A DNA stretch of 64,000 bases, taken from positions 1-64,000 of the forward strand of contig JAZUJW010000011.1 of NCBI GenBank assembly GCA_045642925.1. Direction: 5' to 3'. The notes under the pieces are model-generated. The model saw nothing but the letters and a program-made list of their open reading frames with translations, was not told the DNA's origin and searched no databases. The DNA comes from Firm-04 sp045642925 (GTDB lineage Bacteria; Bacillota; Clostridia; Oscillospirales; Ruminococcaceae). Position 1 is the stretch's first letter. Each line of letters starts with the position of its first letter. Positions 9,106 through 16,374 of the stretch are shown one piece after another. Made by a program: the position numbers and the translations under genes.

Positions 9106-9612
9106 ATGCAGGACTGGTATGAACAGCGGCTTTCTGAAATGGAAGACCGTATGCAGGAGCTTGAAAAAATAGTCGGCTCTTTGACGGTACAGCTTCATAA
9201 ATCAGAAGAAGTGGTGTCCATCCTCAGCCATGCGGTGCAGGCAATGCAGCGGCAGCTTGATTCCGTTTCCGATGATATGGAAGATGTCATTGCCGATATC
9301 AATTCCCTCTTTGACACCGTCCGCGAACTGACCGAGGATGAAGAAGCGTCCGATGCGGAAGAAGAATTGGATGAGGATGATGCGGAAGATGAAGATGATT
9401 ACGATGAGGATGACTATGACGAAGATGAGGACGAAGACTACGATGAAAGTGAGTCGGATGCGCCTCAGAACATAGAAGTCCACTACGAAGCACCTCCTGA
9501 AAATGCAGAAGCAGCGGAAGAACCACCTGAGGAGGAAGACAAACCTGCTGAAGAATCCAAATCCGAAAAGCCGAAAAAGTTGTCCTTGAAAAAATTGTTC
9601 AAGAAATCATAA
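9106..9612 (+). CDS. Acidic coiled-coil protein of unknown function
   Basis: A 168-residue protein preceded by CGGAGG. Residues 1-75 are heptad-like (MEDRMQELEKIVGSL and onward), suggesting a coiled coil. Residues ~80-155 are extremely acidic, made of Asp/Glu runs with a few Tyr. The last ~15 residues are lysine-rich (KPKKLSLKKLFKKS). There is no signal peptide or membrane segment. It follows the M48 peptidase by 42 bases and precedes a strong terminator, so the two are probably one transcript. A scaffold or adaptor role is possible but not shown. Confidence 0.8.
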   Translation: MQDWYEQRLSEMEDRMQELEKIVGSLTVQLHKSEEVVSILSHAVQAMQRQLDSVSDDMEDVIADINSLFDTVRELTEDEEASDAEEELDEDDAEDEDDYDEDDYDEDEDEDYDESESDAPQNIEVHYEAPPENAEAAEEPPEEEDKPAEESKSEKPKKLSLKKLFKKS

Positions 9613-9620
9613 AACAGAAA

Positions 9621-9667
9621 CGGCATTTCTCCGGAAATGGAGAAATGCCGCAACTGTCCCTTTTTTC
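9621..9667 (+). terminator. Rho-independent terminator
   Basis: The 12-bp stem CGGCATTTCTCC / GGAGAAATGCCG (9621-9632 with 9639-9650) is followed after a short gap by a T-run at 9661-9666. It ends the M48 peptidase transcript. Confidence 0.85.
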
Positions 9668-9697
9668 CATATCCCCGAAGAAAGGGGACATGATTTC

Positions 9698-9739
9698 ATG
9701 TTACTCTTAGCCAGCAACCAGTATCTCACAGAAAGCTGA
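9698..9739 (+). CDS. Possible 13-residue leader peptide
   Basis: ATG at 9698 preceded by AAAGGGG, encoding MLLLASNQYLTES and a stop, about 95 bases before the acyltransferase start. It is too short to support by composition. It could be a leader peptide or chance. Confidence 0.2.
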   Translation: MLLLASNQYLTES

Positions 9740-9834
9740 AATGAACCTGAAAGATTTTCAGAAATAGTATTTTTCTTTTATGGGAAAACGATCCGAAAGA
9801 AAATCAAATTCCAGCAAAAAGGAGTAAAAAGAAG

Positions 9835-10902
9835 ATGGAACGCACTTCGCACGAACGTATCATTGGTATAGATTTACTGCGTATTGTGTCTATGCTGATG
9901 ATTGTTGTCCTGCATATCTTGAAGCAGGGCGGCATTCTCGCGCATCTGGAAACGGGAACACTGCGCTATCAGGGCGTATGGCTGCTGGAGTATGCCTGTC
10001 TTGGCGCAGTCAACTGCTATGCACTGATTTCGGGATTTGTCGGCATCCGAAGCCGCCATCGTCCCCGCAACTTGATTCTGCTTTGGATGCAGGTGGCATT
10101 TTATACTGTCATTATCACCTTTATTACATGGCTGTTCTCGTCAAGTTCCCTCAAAGACCATTATTGGCTGAACGCATTCTTCCCCATTTCCACACATCAA
10201 TACTGGTATTTCAGTGCTTATGCGCTGCTGTTCGTTATGATGCCTGCACTCAACATGATCGTCGAACATTTTTCCCGCCGCGCACTGGAACGTCTGATGC
10301 TGGGATTTTATTTCTTTGTGGGAATCTGTGAAATGTTCGCACGGAAGGATGCCTTCAAGCTGTCGAATGGCTACACCGCATGGTGGCTGGCATTTCTGTA
10401 CCTTCTCGGCGCATATATCCGTACCTACCGTCCGTTTGCAAAGATTCGCAAGCAGGCATGGTGGCTGTTTGGCGGTGTTGCACTGCTTTGGGCAATGCTC
10501 TATGATTTGTTCACCAAGACGGAAGGTCACGCTGTGATGAGTTATACTGCACCGCCTGTTATGCTGCTGTCATTGGCAGTATTTAACCTCTGCGTGAACT
10601 GTAAATGCCGCGGCAGTAAAGCACTGATTCAGCGCATTGCACCTGCGTCGTTCTCAGTTTATCTGATTCATACCAATCCGATTCTCTGGGATGTATTCAT
10701 GAAAGACCGCTTTGTGCTGTTTGCGCGTCTGCCGCTGCCGATTTTGATTATCATGGTTGGCTGGTGTACTGTTGGCATTTATCTTGCCTGCACACTGATC
10801 GACTTTGTGCGGATGTGGATTTTCCACAAAGCCCACATCGGACGCTTCATTCCAAAAATCGAACGTCTGTTGCTGAAAATTCTTCCTGACAAAGCCGCAT
10901 GA
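9835..10902 (+). CDS. Acyltransferase-3 family membrane O-acyltransferase
   Basis: A 355-residue, strongly hydrophobic protein with about ten membrane segments. The N-terminus GIDLLRIVSMLMIVVLHI has the family's hallmark histidine in the first membrane helix. SFSVYLIHTNPI near residue 275 is the typical C-terminal signature. Such enzymes acetylate extracellular polysaccharides, peptidoglycan or teichoic acids. AAAAAGGAG precedes the ATG. Its last codons and its terminator are duplicated downstream at 12253, after the next gene. Confidence 0.88.
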   Translation: MERTSHERIIGIDLLRIVSMLMIVVLHILKQGGILAHLETGTLRYQGVWLLEYACLGAVNCYALISGFVGIRSRHRPRNLILLWMQVAFYTVIITFITWLFSSSSLKDHYWLNAFFPISTHQYWYFSAYALLFVMMPALNMIVEHFSRRALERLMLGFYFFVGICEMFARKDAFKLSNGYTAWWLAFLYLLGAYIRTYRPFAKIRKQAWWLFGGVALLWAMLYDLFTKTEGHAVMSYTAPPVMLLSLAVFNLCVNCKCRGSKALIQRIAPASFSVYLIHTNPILWDVFMKDRFVLFARLPLPILIIMVGWCTVGIYLACTLIDFVRMWIFHKAHIGRFIPKIERLLLKILPDKAA

Positions 10903-10914
10903 CCGAAGTGCTTT

Positions 10915-10974
10915 CGGGCGAATGCCGTTTCCCCTGCAAGTTTTCTGAAGGGGAATGCGGCATCCGCCCGTTTT
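10915..10974 (+). terminator. Long hairpin terminator of the acyltransferase gene
   Basis: CGGGCG-ATGCCG...CCCCT pairs with AGGGG...CGGCAT-CGCCCG, followed by TTTT. It is part of the duplicated cassette. Confidence 0.8.
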
Positions 10975-11003
10975 GTCTGTGCGGTGTTTTTTTCGTCAGC
11001 CTC

Positions 11004-11032
11004 TTGCAATTCATTGCAAAATCATGTATAAT
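11004..11032 (+). promoter_or_regulatory. Promoter of the zinc-ribbon membrane protein gene
   Basis: TTGCAA (11004-11009), 17 bases, TATAAT (11027-11032). An identical arrangement occurs in the second cassette copy at 12374-12402. Confidence 0.75.
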
Positions 11033-11069
11033 GAAACCATCATTATGATAGTTCGAGAGGAACCCTGAT

Positions 11070-12188
11070 ATGGCTTTTCATGTGAATAAATTTACAGAGC
11101 AGACAGGATTGATGTATGATAAAAATGATTTCCTGTTTCATGGTGTAATGGACGGATATCCTGTTTTTGTGCAGTATCTCGCGCATCGTTCTTCGCTGAT
11201 TGTTCATGTTTATGTCAGACAGTCTGCTATGGGCAGCGGAGAATATATGAATTTACAGGCATGGTATCAGCAGTGGCGCCTTGAACATATCGGCATTGCT
11301 GATGTCTGCTATTCCGGTGTGCATCTCTACGCAATCATTTCGATTCCAAAGAAAGATGCCGATCACCGTACCGCAGAGGACTTTTTCATCTTCATGGAAT
11401 CCCTGAAACAAAACAGCCTGATTCCCTGCTGCGGCGGCTGTGGAACAGAAGAAAATCTTCATCCGTTTGTGTATAACAGCAATGGTCTGTGTCTTTGTCC
11501 GCAGTGTGAAACGAACGTGGAACTGCGCAGTCAGGAAAATCAAAGCAACCGTTCGGCGGTCAAGCCGAAAATCTGGGGCATTGTGCTTGGTTCGCTGATT
11601 GGTTGCGTTGTGCTGTTCATCTGTACGTTCGTGCTCTGGAAAATGGGCTTTATCGCATATGCCAGCGGATTGCTTGGTATTTTGGTTGCCGCCGTCTGTA
11701 TCCGTAAATTTGCAGGCAGACTCTCTATCAGCGGTGCAGTTACCGCGGCGGCACTATGTCTGGTGACGGCTGTTTTCACACCGTTTTTCTGTATTGCAGA
11801 ATACGAAGCAAATTGGAACAGAGATAAACTCGTATCGCCGACGCTCATTAGCTTGATAGAAGCCACCGATGAGCTCGATCAAGAGAAGGATATTATGACG
11901 GACAAAGAACTGGAAGCAGCGGCTGGCTGTTCCCGCGCTGAACTGGAAGAACAACTGAGGAAAGCGCATGAACTCATCGAACATTTAGAAACACATCAGA
12001 CCATCGGTGCGTGCTTGGTTGACCTTGACGCAATTCTTTCCGGAGAGGATAATGTCGATAACCGCAAGTATCTCATCAAATTGCTTCTCTGGGGTGTGCT
12101 TGCAACCATCGGCGCTGCATTGACGATTATGCCGAAAATCATTTCTGATGACAGCGGACATTATGATTTCAGAAGGTTGGACGCATGA
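11070..12188 (+). CDS. Membrane protein with internal zinc ribbon, unknown function
   Basis: A 372-residue protein I do not recognise. Residues 1-115 are a soluble domain rich in aromatic residues. Residues ~117-152 carry paired cysteines (CCGGC, then CLCPQC) that look like a zinc ribbon. Three hydrophobic segments lie at about 170-250. A charged, coil-like segment with ELEEQLRKAHELIEHLE lies near 290-310, and a last membrane segment near 345. GAGAGGAACCCTGAT precedes the ATG. It is flanked by two copies of a 155-bp cassette and by a remnant of repeat family A just after its stop, so it may have been inserted or duplicated as a unit. Confidence 0.75.
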   Translation: MAFHVNKFTEQTGLMYDKNDFLFHGVMDGYPVFVQYLAHRSSLIVHVYVRQSAMGSGEYMNLQAWYQQWRLEHIGIADVCYSGVHLYAIISIPKKDADHRTAEDFFIFMESLKQNSLIPCCGGCGTEENLHPFVYNSNGLCLCPQCETNVELRSQENQSNRSAVKPKIWGIVLGSLIGCVVLFICTFVLWKMGFIAYASGLLGILVAAVCIRKFAGRLSISGAVTAAALCLVTAVFTPFFCIAEYEANWNRDKLVSPTLISLIEATDELDQEKDIMTDKELEAAAGCSRAELEEQLRKAHELIEHLETHQTIGACLVDLDAILSGEDNVDNRKYLIKLLLWGVLATIGAALTIMPKIISDDSGHYDFRRLDA

Positions 12189-12193
12189 AAAAT

Positions 12194-12244
12194 TGAGGCA
12201 ATACCACCAAGCCGTTAGGTGTGCTTTGTGCGGTGTTGCCTTGA
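12194..12244. repeat. Short derivative of repeat family A
   Basis: About 50 bases ending in GTGCGGTGTTGCCTT, with a degenerate inverted partner (AGGCAATACCACC) at its left end. It looks like a family A element reduced to little more than its ends. Confidence 0.6.
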
Positions 12245-12252
12245 GCGAAACG

Positions 12253-12407
12253 TCCTGACAAAGCTGCATGAGCGAAGTATTTTCGGGCGAATACCGTTTT
12301 CCCTGCAAGGTTTCTGAATGGGAATGCGGTATTCGCCCGTTTTGTCTGTGCAGTGCTTATTTTCGTCAGCTACTTGCAATTCATGGCAAAATCATGTATA
12401 ATGAAAC
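12253..12407. repeat. Terminator/promoter cassette, copy 2
   Basis: Second copy of 10884-11037. It even retains the acyltransferase's final codons (CCTGACAAAGC-GCATGA), which here belong to no gene. It contains a hairpin at 12284-12339 followed by TTTT. Confidence 0.85.
12374..12402 (+). promoter_or_regulatory. Promoter of the flavoprotein gene
   Basis: TTGCAA (12374-12379), 17 bases, TATAAT (12397-12402), supplied by cassette copy 2. The 12408-12539 leader contains a GGTTCT...AGAACC inverted repeat. Confidence 0.75.
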
Positions 12408-12539
12408 AGTCAGCAATGCCGAATTACGTGGGGCATTGCACTGTGTGCGCCGGTTGGCGGTTCTCGTGCAGAACCGGAAGAAACATAACACTTTTCGAAC
12501 GACTGGAAACGGTCTTTACACGTTCAGGAGAATGGATAC

Positions 12540-13748
12540 ATGAGAAAACAAATCATGATTATCGGCGGAGGCGCTTCGGGGCTTGCTGCCGCAATTTCAG
12601 CCGCAGATGCGGGTGCGGCAGTGACAATACTGGAACGTCTGCCGCGTGTCGGAAAGAAGATTCTGCTGACAGGCAACGGCAGATGCAACCTCGGAAACAG
12701 TGTGCGTGATTTTTCACATTATCACGGGACACTCCCGCAGGCAAAGCAAATCTTGCAGCAGTTTGATACCGAAGCGTTCTTTCGGCGCATGGGACTGTTC
12801 ATCCGTACCGACAGCGAGGGCAGACGCTATCCTTGCAGCAATACGGCGGCATCCGTGCTGGATGCCCTGCGGATGCAGTGTGAGCAAAATGGTGTGACCA
12901 TTCGTACCGAAGAGCAACTCCTTGATTTGCAGCCGCAGAAAAACGGTACATGGCGTCTGACGACCAATCATGCCCAATATACCGCAGATGCGGTGATTCT
13001 TGCAGCGGGCGGCAGTGCATCTCCTGCCTGCGGTACAGACGGGAATCTTCTGCCGCTGCTGGCAAAGCTGGGACACAAGATCCAGAAGCCCCTGCCTGCA
13101 CTTTGCCCCATTCTCAGCGATGCACCCTGCCTGAAATCCCTCAAGGGAATGCGTGTGCGCGGTACGGCTTCTGCATTGGTAGACGGCAGTCTGCGCAAGA
13201 CTGAAAGCGGCGAAATACAGTTTACCGAAAATGCATTGTCAGGCATCTGTCTGTTCAATCTTTCGCGGCTGGCTGCCATCTATGGTGACCGCATGACCGT
13301 TTCGCTGAATATTCTTCCCGATGAACTTTCAGCACAGCCGCATTTTTTGCAGGAATTGCTTGCTGTTCGCGGAAATCTGCCTGCCGGTGACCTGCTGACG
13401 GGCATTCTCCCGAAGCGTGTGGCGGAACTTTGCATCAAACAGGCACTCGGCAAATGCAGCGAAACCGCCAATACACTATTGCATTCCAAAGCACAGCAAG
13501 ATGCCCTTCTGCATCTGCTGTGCGACTGGCGTTTCCCCGTCAAAGGCACAGCGCCTTTCTCACAGGCACAGGTCACAGCGGGCGGTGTGTCGGGACAAAG
13601 CATTACACAAAACCTCATGTCCAAACAGCATCGCGGACTTTTCTTCTGTGGTGAAATACTGGACATTGACGGCGACTGCGGCGGCTATAATCTCGATTGG
13701 GCATGGGCTTCCGGCACATGGGCAGGACGCTGTGCAGTAAAAACATAA
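12540..13748 (+). CDS. HI0933-family NAD(P)/FAD-dependent oxidoreductase (BaiN-like)
   Basis: A 402-residue flavoprotein. The N-terminus has the FAD-binding GGGASGLAAA motif, then KKILLTGNGRCNLGN, the second hallmark of the HI0933/YhiN/BaiN family. The middle has ILAAGGSASPACGTDG. The C-terminus has TAGGV and FCGEILDIDGDCGGYNL with the final FAD-contact helix. Members are flavin reductases of uncertain physiological substrate; some act on bile-acid intermediates. The ATG is preceded by TTCAGGAGAATGGATAC. Transcription probably starts at the duplicated promoter at 12374. Confidence 0.92.
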   Translation: MRKQIMIIGGGASGLAAAISAADAGAAVTILERLPRVGKKILLTGNGRCNLGNSVRDFSHYHGTLPQAKQILQQFDTEAFFRRMGLFIRTDSEGRRYPCSNTAASVLDALRMQCEQNGVTIRTEEQLLDLQPQKNGTWRLTTNHAQYTADAVILAAGGSASPACGTDGNLLPLLAKLGHKIQKPLPALCPILSDAPCLKSLKGMRVRGTASALVDGSLRKTESGEIQFTENALSGICLFNLSRLAAIYGDRMTVSLNILPDELSAQPHFLQELLAVRGNLPAGDLLTGILPKRVAELCIKQALGKCSETANTLLHSKAQQDALLHLLCDWRFPVKGTAPFSQAQVTAGGVSGQSITQNLMSKQHRGLFFCGEILDIDGDCGGYNLDWAWASGTWAGRCAVKT

Positions 13749-13797
13749 TGGTTCTATATTGGTTTCATTTATAAAATATATCGCAATATGTGAGGTT

Positions 13798-13833
13798 TTC
13801 CCTTCTGTTTTCGTATTCATAAACAGAGGGGAA
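13798..13833. promoter_or_regulatory. Hairpin in the leader of the sigma-factor gene
   Basis: TTCCCTTCTGTTT pairs with AAACAGAGGGGAA around a 10-base loop. It has no T-run after it. It could be a weak terminator of the flavoprotein gene or a leader structure of the sigma-factor mRNA. Confidence 0.45.
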
Positions 13834-13860
13834 TCACACGAATGCAGAAAGCATGAGGTG

Positions 13861-14424
13861 ATGACCGTGACGGATGAAGCACTCCTTGTACAGCTTCAAC
13901 AGGATCCGCAAAAAGGATGCAGACTCTTGCTGGAAGAATATACAGGGTTTGTTCTGGCGATTGTTCGCCGAAAACTGGGCAACTGTTCCCCGCAGGAACA
14001 TGAGGAATTGGTTAGCGACATTCTCTTTACATTCTGGCAAAAGCGTGAACAGATCGATTTATCACGCGGTACTATTCAGGCGTTACTGGCAACGGTTGCG
14101 GTACGTATGTGCATTGACCGCTACCGCAAACAGAGTACCATTCCGCAGACGGAAGACCTGGATGCCGCTGAAGAAGTTGCAGATGCTGCACCGACTCCGG
14201 AGGAAGCGGCTGTAGCATCAGAACGCAAGAAAACACTGATGAATGCGATCCGTTCGCTTGGCGAACCCGACAGCAGTATTGTGCTATGGAAATATTATTT
14301 CGGTGAAACCGCTGCCGCGATTGCGGAACGGCTTTCTATGCGGACAGGCACGGTCGAAATGCGGCTGAATCGCGCCAAGCAGAAGTTACAGAAATTGTTG
14401 GGAGGTGATGCAGATGAAGCGTGA
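13861..14424 (+). CDS. ECF-type RNA polymerase sigma factor
   Basis: A 187-residue sigma-70 family protein. Region 2 spans about residues 20-85 (YTGFVLAIVRRKL ... ELVSDILFTFWQKRE). Region 4 is at the C-terminus (GETAAAIAERLSMRTGTVEMRLNRAKQKL, shown here as a helix-turn-helix description; residues about 148-177). The linker is Ala/Glu-rich. The chosen ATG follows GCATGAGGTG. It overlaps the following membrane protein gene by 11 bases, the usual arrangement of an ECF sigma factor with its anti-sigma factor. It probably directs a surface-stress or envelope regulon, perhaps including itself. Confidence 0.88.
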   Translation: MTVTDEALLVQLQQDPQKGCRLLLEEYTGFVLAIVRRKLGNCSPQEHEELVSDILFTFWQKREQIDLSRGTIQALLATVAVRMCIDRYRKQSTIPQTEDLDAAEEVADAAPTPEEAAVASERKKTLMNAIRSLGEPDSSIVLWKYYFGETAAAIAERLSMRTGTVEMRLNRAKQKLQKLLGGDADEA

Positions 14425-15484
14425 TGAAGATTTGCTGATGGATTTCTCGCCTGAAGAAACTGCGGAACTCCTGCAATCGCTCAATATCGGCAAAACGCCG
14501 CATACAGATGTTGAAGCTGTTCGCCGCATTCAGCAAAATGTCATGCAGCGTATCGAATCGGAAACAACGCAGCAGAAGCCGATCTGGATGCGCAGACTCC
14601 CGATGACAATGACCGCAGTCGCCTGCATCGCAGTGGTACTCTTTGCGGGATTTGTCAAGTACCGTACCGGTGCCCCTGAAGTCCCACCGACCAACCCCGA
14701 TACGACCACCACAGTCACATCTGCGACCACCACAGTTACAGCAATTTCGCAGGAATCGACTGCATCACAAGGCAAGACGACATCCACCGGGAACACCAGT
14801 TCCAAGGCGTCTACAACGACACGTTCTTCTGAAACCACTGCGGTTTCTTCACAAGATGTGACTACGGAACGTGCAGATGTTTCTACAGAAATCACCACAG
14901 AAGCACCGCATTCGGAAACCACTGCGCCTGTTTCGCAAACATCTGACTCCCATACAACGCGTACGGTGACCTCCGCACAAGAAACCACAACCGCTCGTGC
15001 GACAACTACCCGTGCGGCAACAACGGCTCGCACAACTGCAACCAGCGCAACAACGCACGCAACAACGACGCGCATGACAACAACGGCTCGCACAACTGAA
15101 ACCAACGCAACAACGACGCGCGTGACCACAGAGCGTACCAGAAGAACGACCACGTTTGTAACGCATACCAATGCAACCGCGACGACCACAATGAAAACTT
15201 CGATGGGCACGACAGAACCGCCGCAAACGAAACCCAGCACAACGGAGCCGCCGAAGTTTACCACAATGAAAGCATCCGATACAACAGAGCAAATTCATTA
15301 TACAACGGAAATGAGTGCTTCGACGGAAGAAACGACCACAACCACCACAACCACGACTACTACAACAACGATGATGACAGAATATTGGGTACCGACAGAA
15401 GATCCGTTTAACATTGCAGATTTCATTGGATGTAAGCGGCAGGATGAACGGGAAGCGATACTCATGCAGTTGTTGAAGCAGTAA
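14414..15484 (+). CDS. Putative anti-sigma factor with a long Thr-rich extracellular region
   Basis: A 356-residue single-pass membrane protein. Residues 1-60 are cytoplasmic and could hold the sigma-binding domain. The membrane segment is at about 63-80 (MTAVACIAVVLFAGF). From about residue 90 to 320 the protein is almost entirely Thr with Ala, Ser, Glu and Arg, including a run of twelve threonines near the end. The last ~35 residues are ordinary (YWVPTEDPFNIADF...). The start at 14414 fits GGGAGGTG with six-base spacing; GTG at 14405 is also possible. The coupling to the ECF sigma gene suggests anti-sigma function. The stalk could span the cell wall. No anti-sigma motif can be named with certainty. 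Confidence 0.7.
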   Translation: MKRDEDLLMDFSPEETAELLQSLNIGKTPHTDVEAVRRIQQNVMQRIESETTQQKPIWMRRLPMTMTAVACIAVVLFAGFVKYRTGAPEVPPTNPDTTTTVTSATTTVTAISQESTASQGKTTSTGNTSSKASTTTRSSETTAVSSQDVTTERADVSTEITTEAPHSETTAPVSQTSDSHTTRTVTSAQETTTARATTTRAATTARTTATSATTHATTTRMTTTARTTETNATTTRVTTERTRRTTTFVTHTNATATTTMKTSMGTTEPPQTKPSTTEPPKFTTMKASDTTEQIHYTTEMSASTEETTTTTTTTTTTTTMMTEYWVPTEDPFNIADFIGCKRQDEREAILMQLLKQ

Positions 15485-15516
15485 TCCGAAACGATGCGGT
15501 GATGTCCGCAATCAAC

Positions 15517-15561
15517 AAAGAGAGGCAAGAGAACGGTTTGCTCCGTTTCTCCTGCCTCTTT
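15517..15561. terminator. Hairpin terminator of the sigma/anti-sigma operon
   Basis: AAAGAGAGGCA...GAGAACGG pairs with CCGTTTCTC...TGCCTCTTT. The GAGGCAAGAGAA arm recurs in hairpins at 15829, 32327 and 52054. It also lies downstream of spoVM on the minus strand. Confidence 0.75.
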
Positions 15562-15620
15562 GCATTGCTGTTGGAAATGCTGATTTCAGATACCGCATGG
15601 TTTGGCGCAGAAAACGCCTG

Positions 15621-15713
15621 TTATTCGGCTTCCGGTGCGCTCTTTTTGATATGAAAAACCAACCGCAGAATCCCGCTGAGTACCCTCGGACTTTTCAGTA
15701 CAATGACCTTCAT
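15621..15713 (-). CDS. spoVM: Stage V sporulation protein SpoVM
   Basis: A 30-residue protein starting MKVIVLKSPRVLSGILRLVF and ending in KKSAPEAE. This is the amphipathic-helix pattern of SpoVM (B. subtilis about 26 residues, with a similar MK..+..P+.L.GI.R core). SpoVM sits on the convex face of the forespore membrane, recruits SpoIVA and is needed for coat and cortex assembly. A strong site (GAAAGGAGG) lies 8-10 bases before the ATG. Upstream on the minus strand CATATACTG (about 15741-15749) resembles a sigma-E -10 box, but no clear -35 is assigned. In B. subtilis spoVM lies next to thiN; here thiN is about 39 kb away. Confidence 0.85.
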   Translation of the reverse strand: MKVIVLKSPRVLSGILRLVFHIKKSAPEAE

Positions 15714-15828
15714 GACAGTCATCCTCCTTTCGTAATACCACAGTATATGCGGAGGAAATCTGCATGGTGCATCAAATGCCGAAATAACCGTTCAGGTGTA
15801 TCAAATATGCTTTTCTGCGGGAAATGGT

Positions 15829-15866
15829 GGCAAGAGAATGGCATGAAGCGTTCTCTTGTCTTTTTT
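15829..15866 (+). terminator. Hairpin with T-run, no obvious upstream gene
   Basis: GGCAAGAGAA pairs with TTCTCTTGTC, followed by six T. No plus-strand gene is seen between 15562 and 15828. It belongs to the same hairpin family as 15517 and may be repeat-derived, or may insulate spoVM's upstream region. Confidence 0.55.
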
Positions 15867-16283
15867 GTATCTCTCGTGCAGCAATAGGTGGAATGCCTCC
15901 TTTATGACTTGTCATACAGCCATATTATTACAATTTATAATTATGAAGATTTTTGGTATAATTTTGAAGATAGGTTTATTTTTTCTAATTAGTTATCATT
16001 TCGACTTCAAATTGACAAAAACAGCGAAAATACAATATAAAACAGAATGAGAAACAAATAACAAATTCAGAGAGGAACTGATTTGCAAAGCGATCAGACT
16101 CCGTTTTGGACGGAATCCTTAAGAATCCTTGTTTTTTTACATACACGAAAATTAAGAAGATGCGAACAAAAATGATGCATTTCCAAATAATTAGCATTTC
16201 AAAAGTATTATATAACACGATGTGATATCCGGAAAATCGTTGTGTCAAAATCGTGTATGTTTTACGAACTTTATTTTCAAGTA
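15867..16283. other. AT-rich intergenic stretch
   Basis: About 420 bases, markedly more AT-rich than its surroundings. No reading frame with a ribosome site, no repeat shared with the rest of the window and no clear RNA structure was found. It ends at the promoter of the secreted protease-like gene. Confidence 0.5.
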
Positions 16284-16312
16284 TTGACATTTGAAGCAGA
16301 TGCAGTTATAAT
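16284..16312 (+). promoter_or_regulatory. Strong predicted promoter
   Basis: Consensus TTGACA (16284-16289), 17 bases, TATAAT (16307-16312), about 60 bases before the secreted protease-like gene. Confidence 0.85.
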
Positions 16313-16374
16313 ACACTCGATGCATCAAATAAAACGCATAAAAATGCGAAAATGGTAAATGGAGAATAACGAAA

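Larger units (their letters stand above)
10884..11037. repeat. Terminator/promoter cassette, copy 1
   Basis: About 154 bp that recurs at 12253-12407 in the same orientation with scattered changes. It contains the last five codons and stop of the acyltransferase gene, a long hairpin terminator, and a complete promoter. Confidence 0.85.

Noticed and set aside
14990..15380. CRISPR-like or minisatellite array in the Thr-rich gene
   Set aside because: The repeats are irregular ACA/ACG-rich codons in one reading frame, with no uniform repeat or spacer length.
15763..15786. Seven-codon frame with a good GGAGG site near the spoVM upstream region
   Set aside because: Too short to support, and no downstream gene on the plus strand that it could regulate.
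15597..15887. 96-codon plus-strand frame in the spoVM region
   Set aside because: It is antisense to spoVM, which has a far better ribosome site and a recognisable protein; the plus frame has neither.
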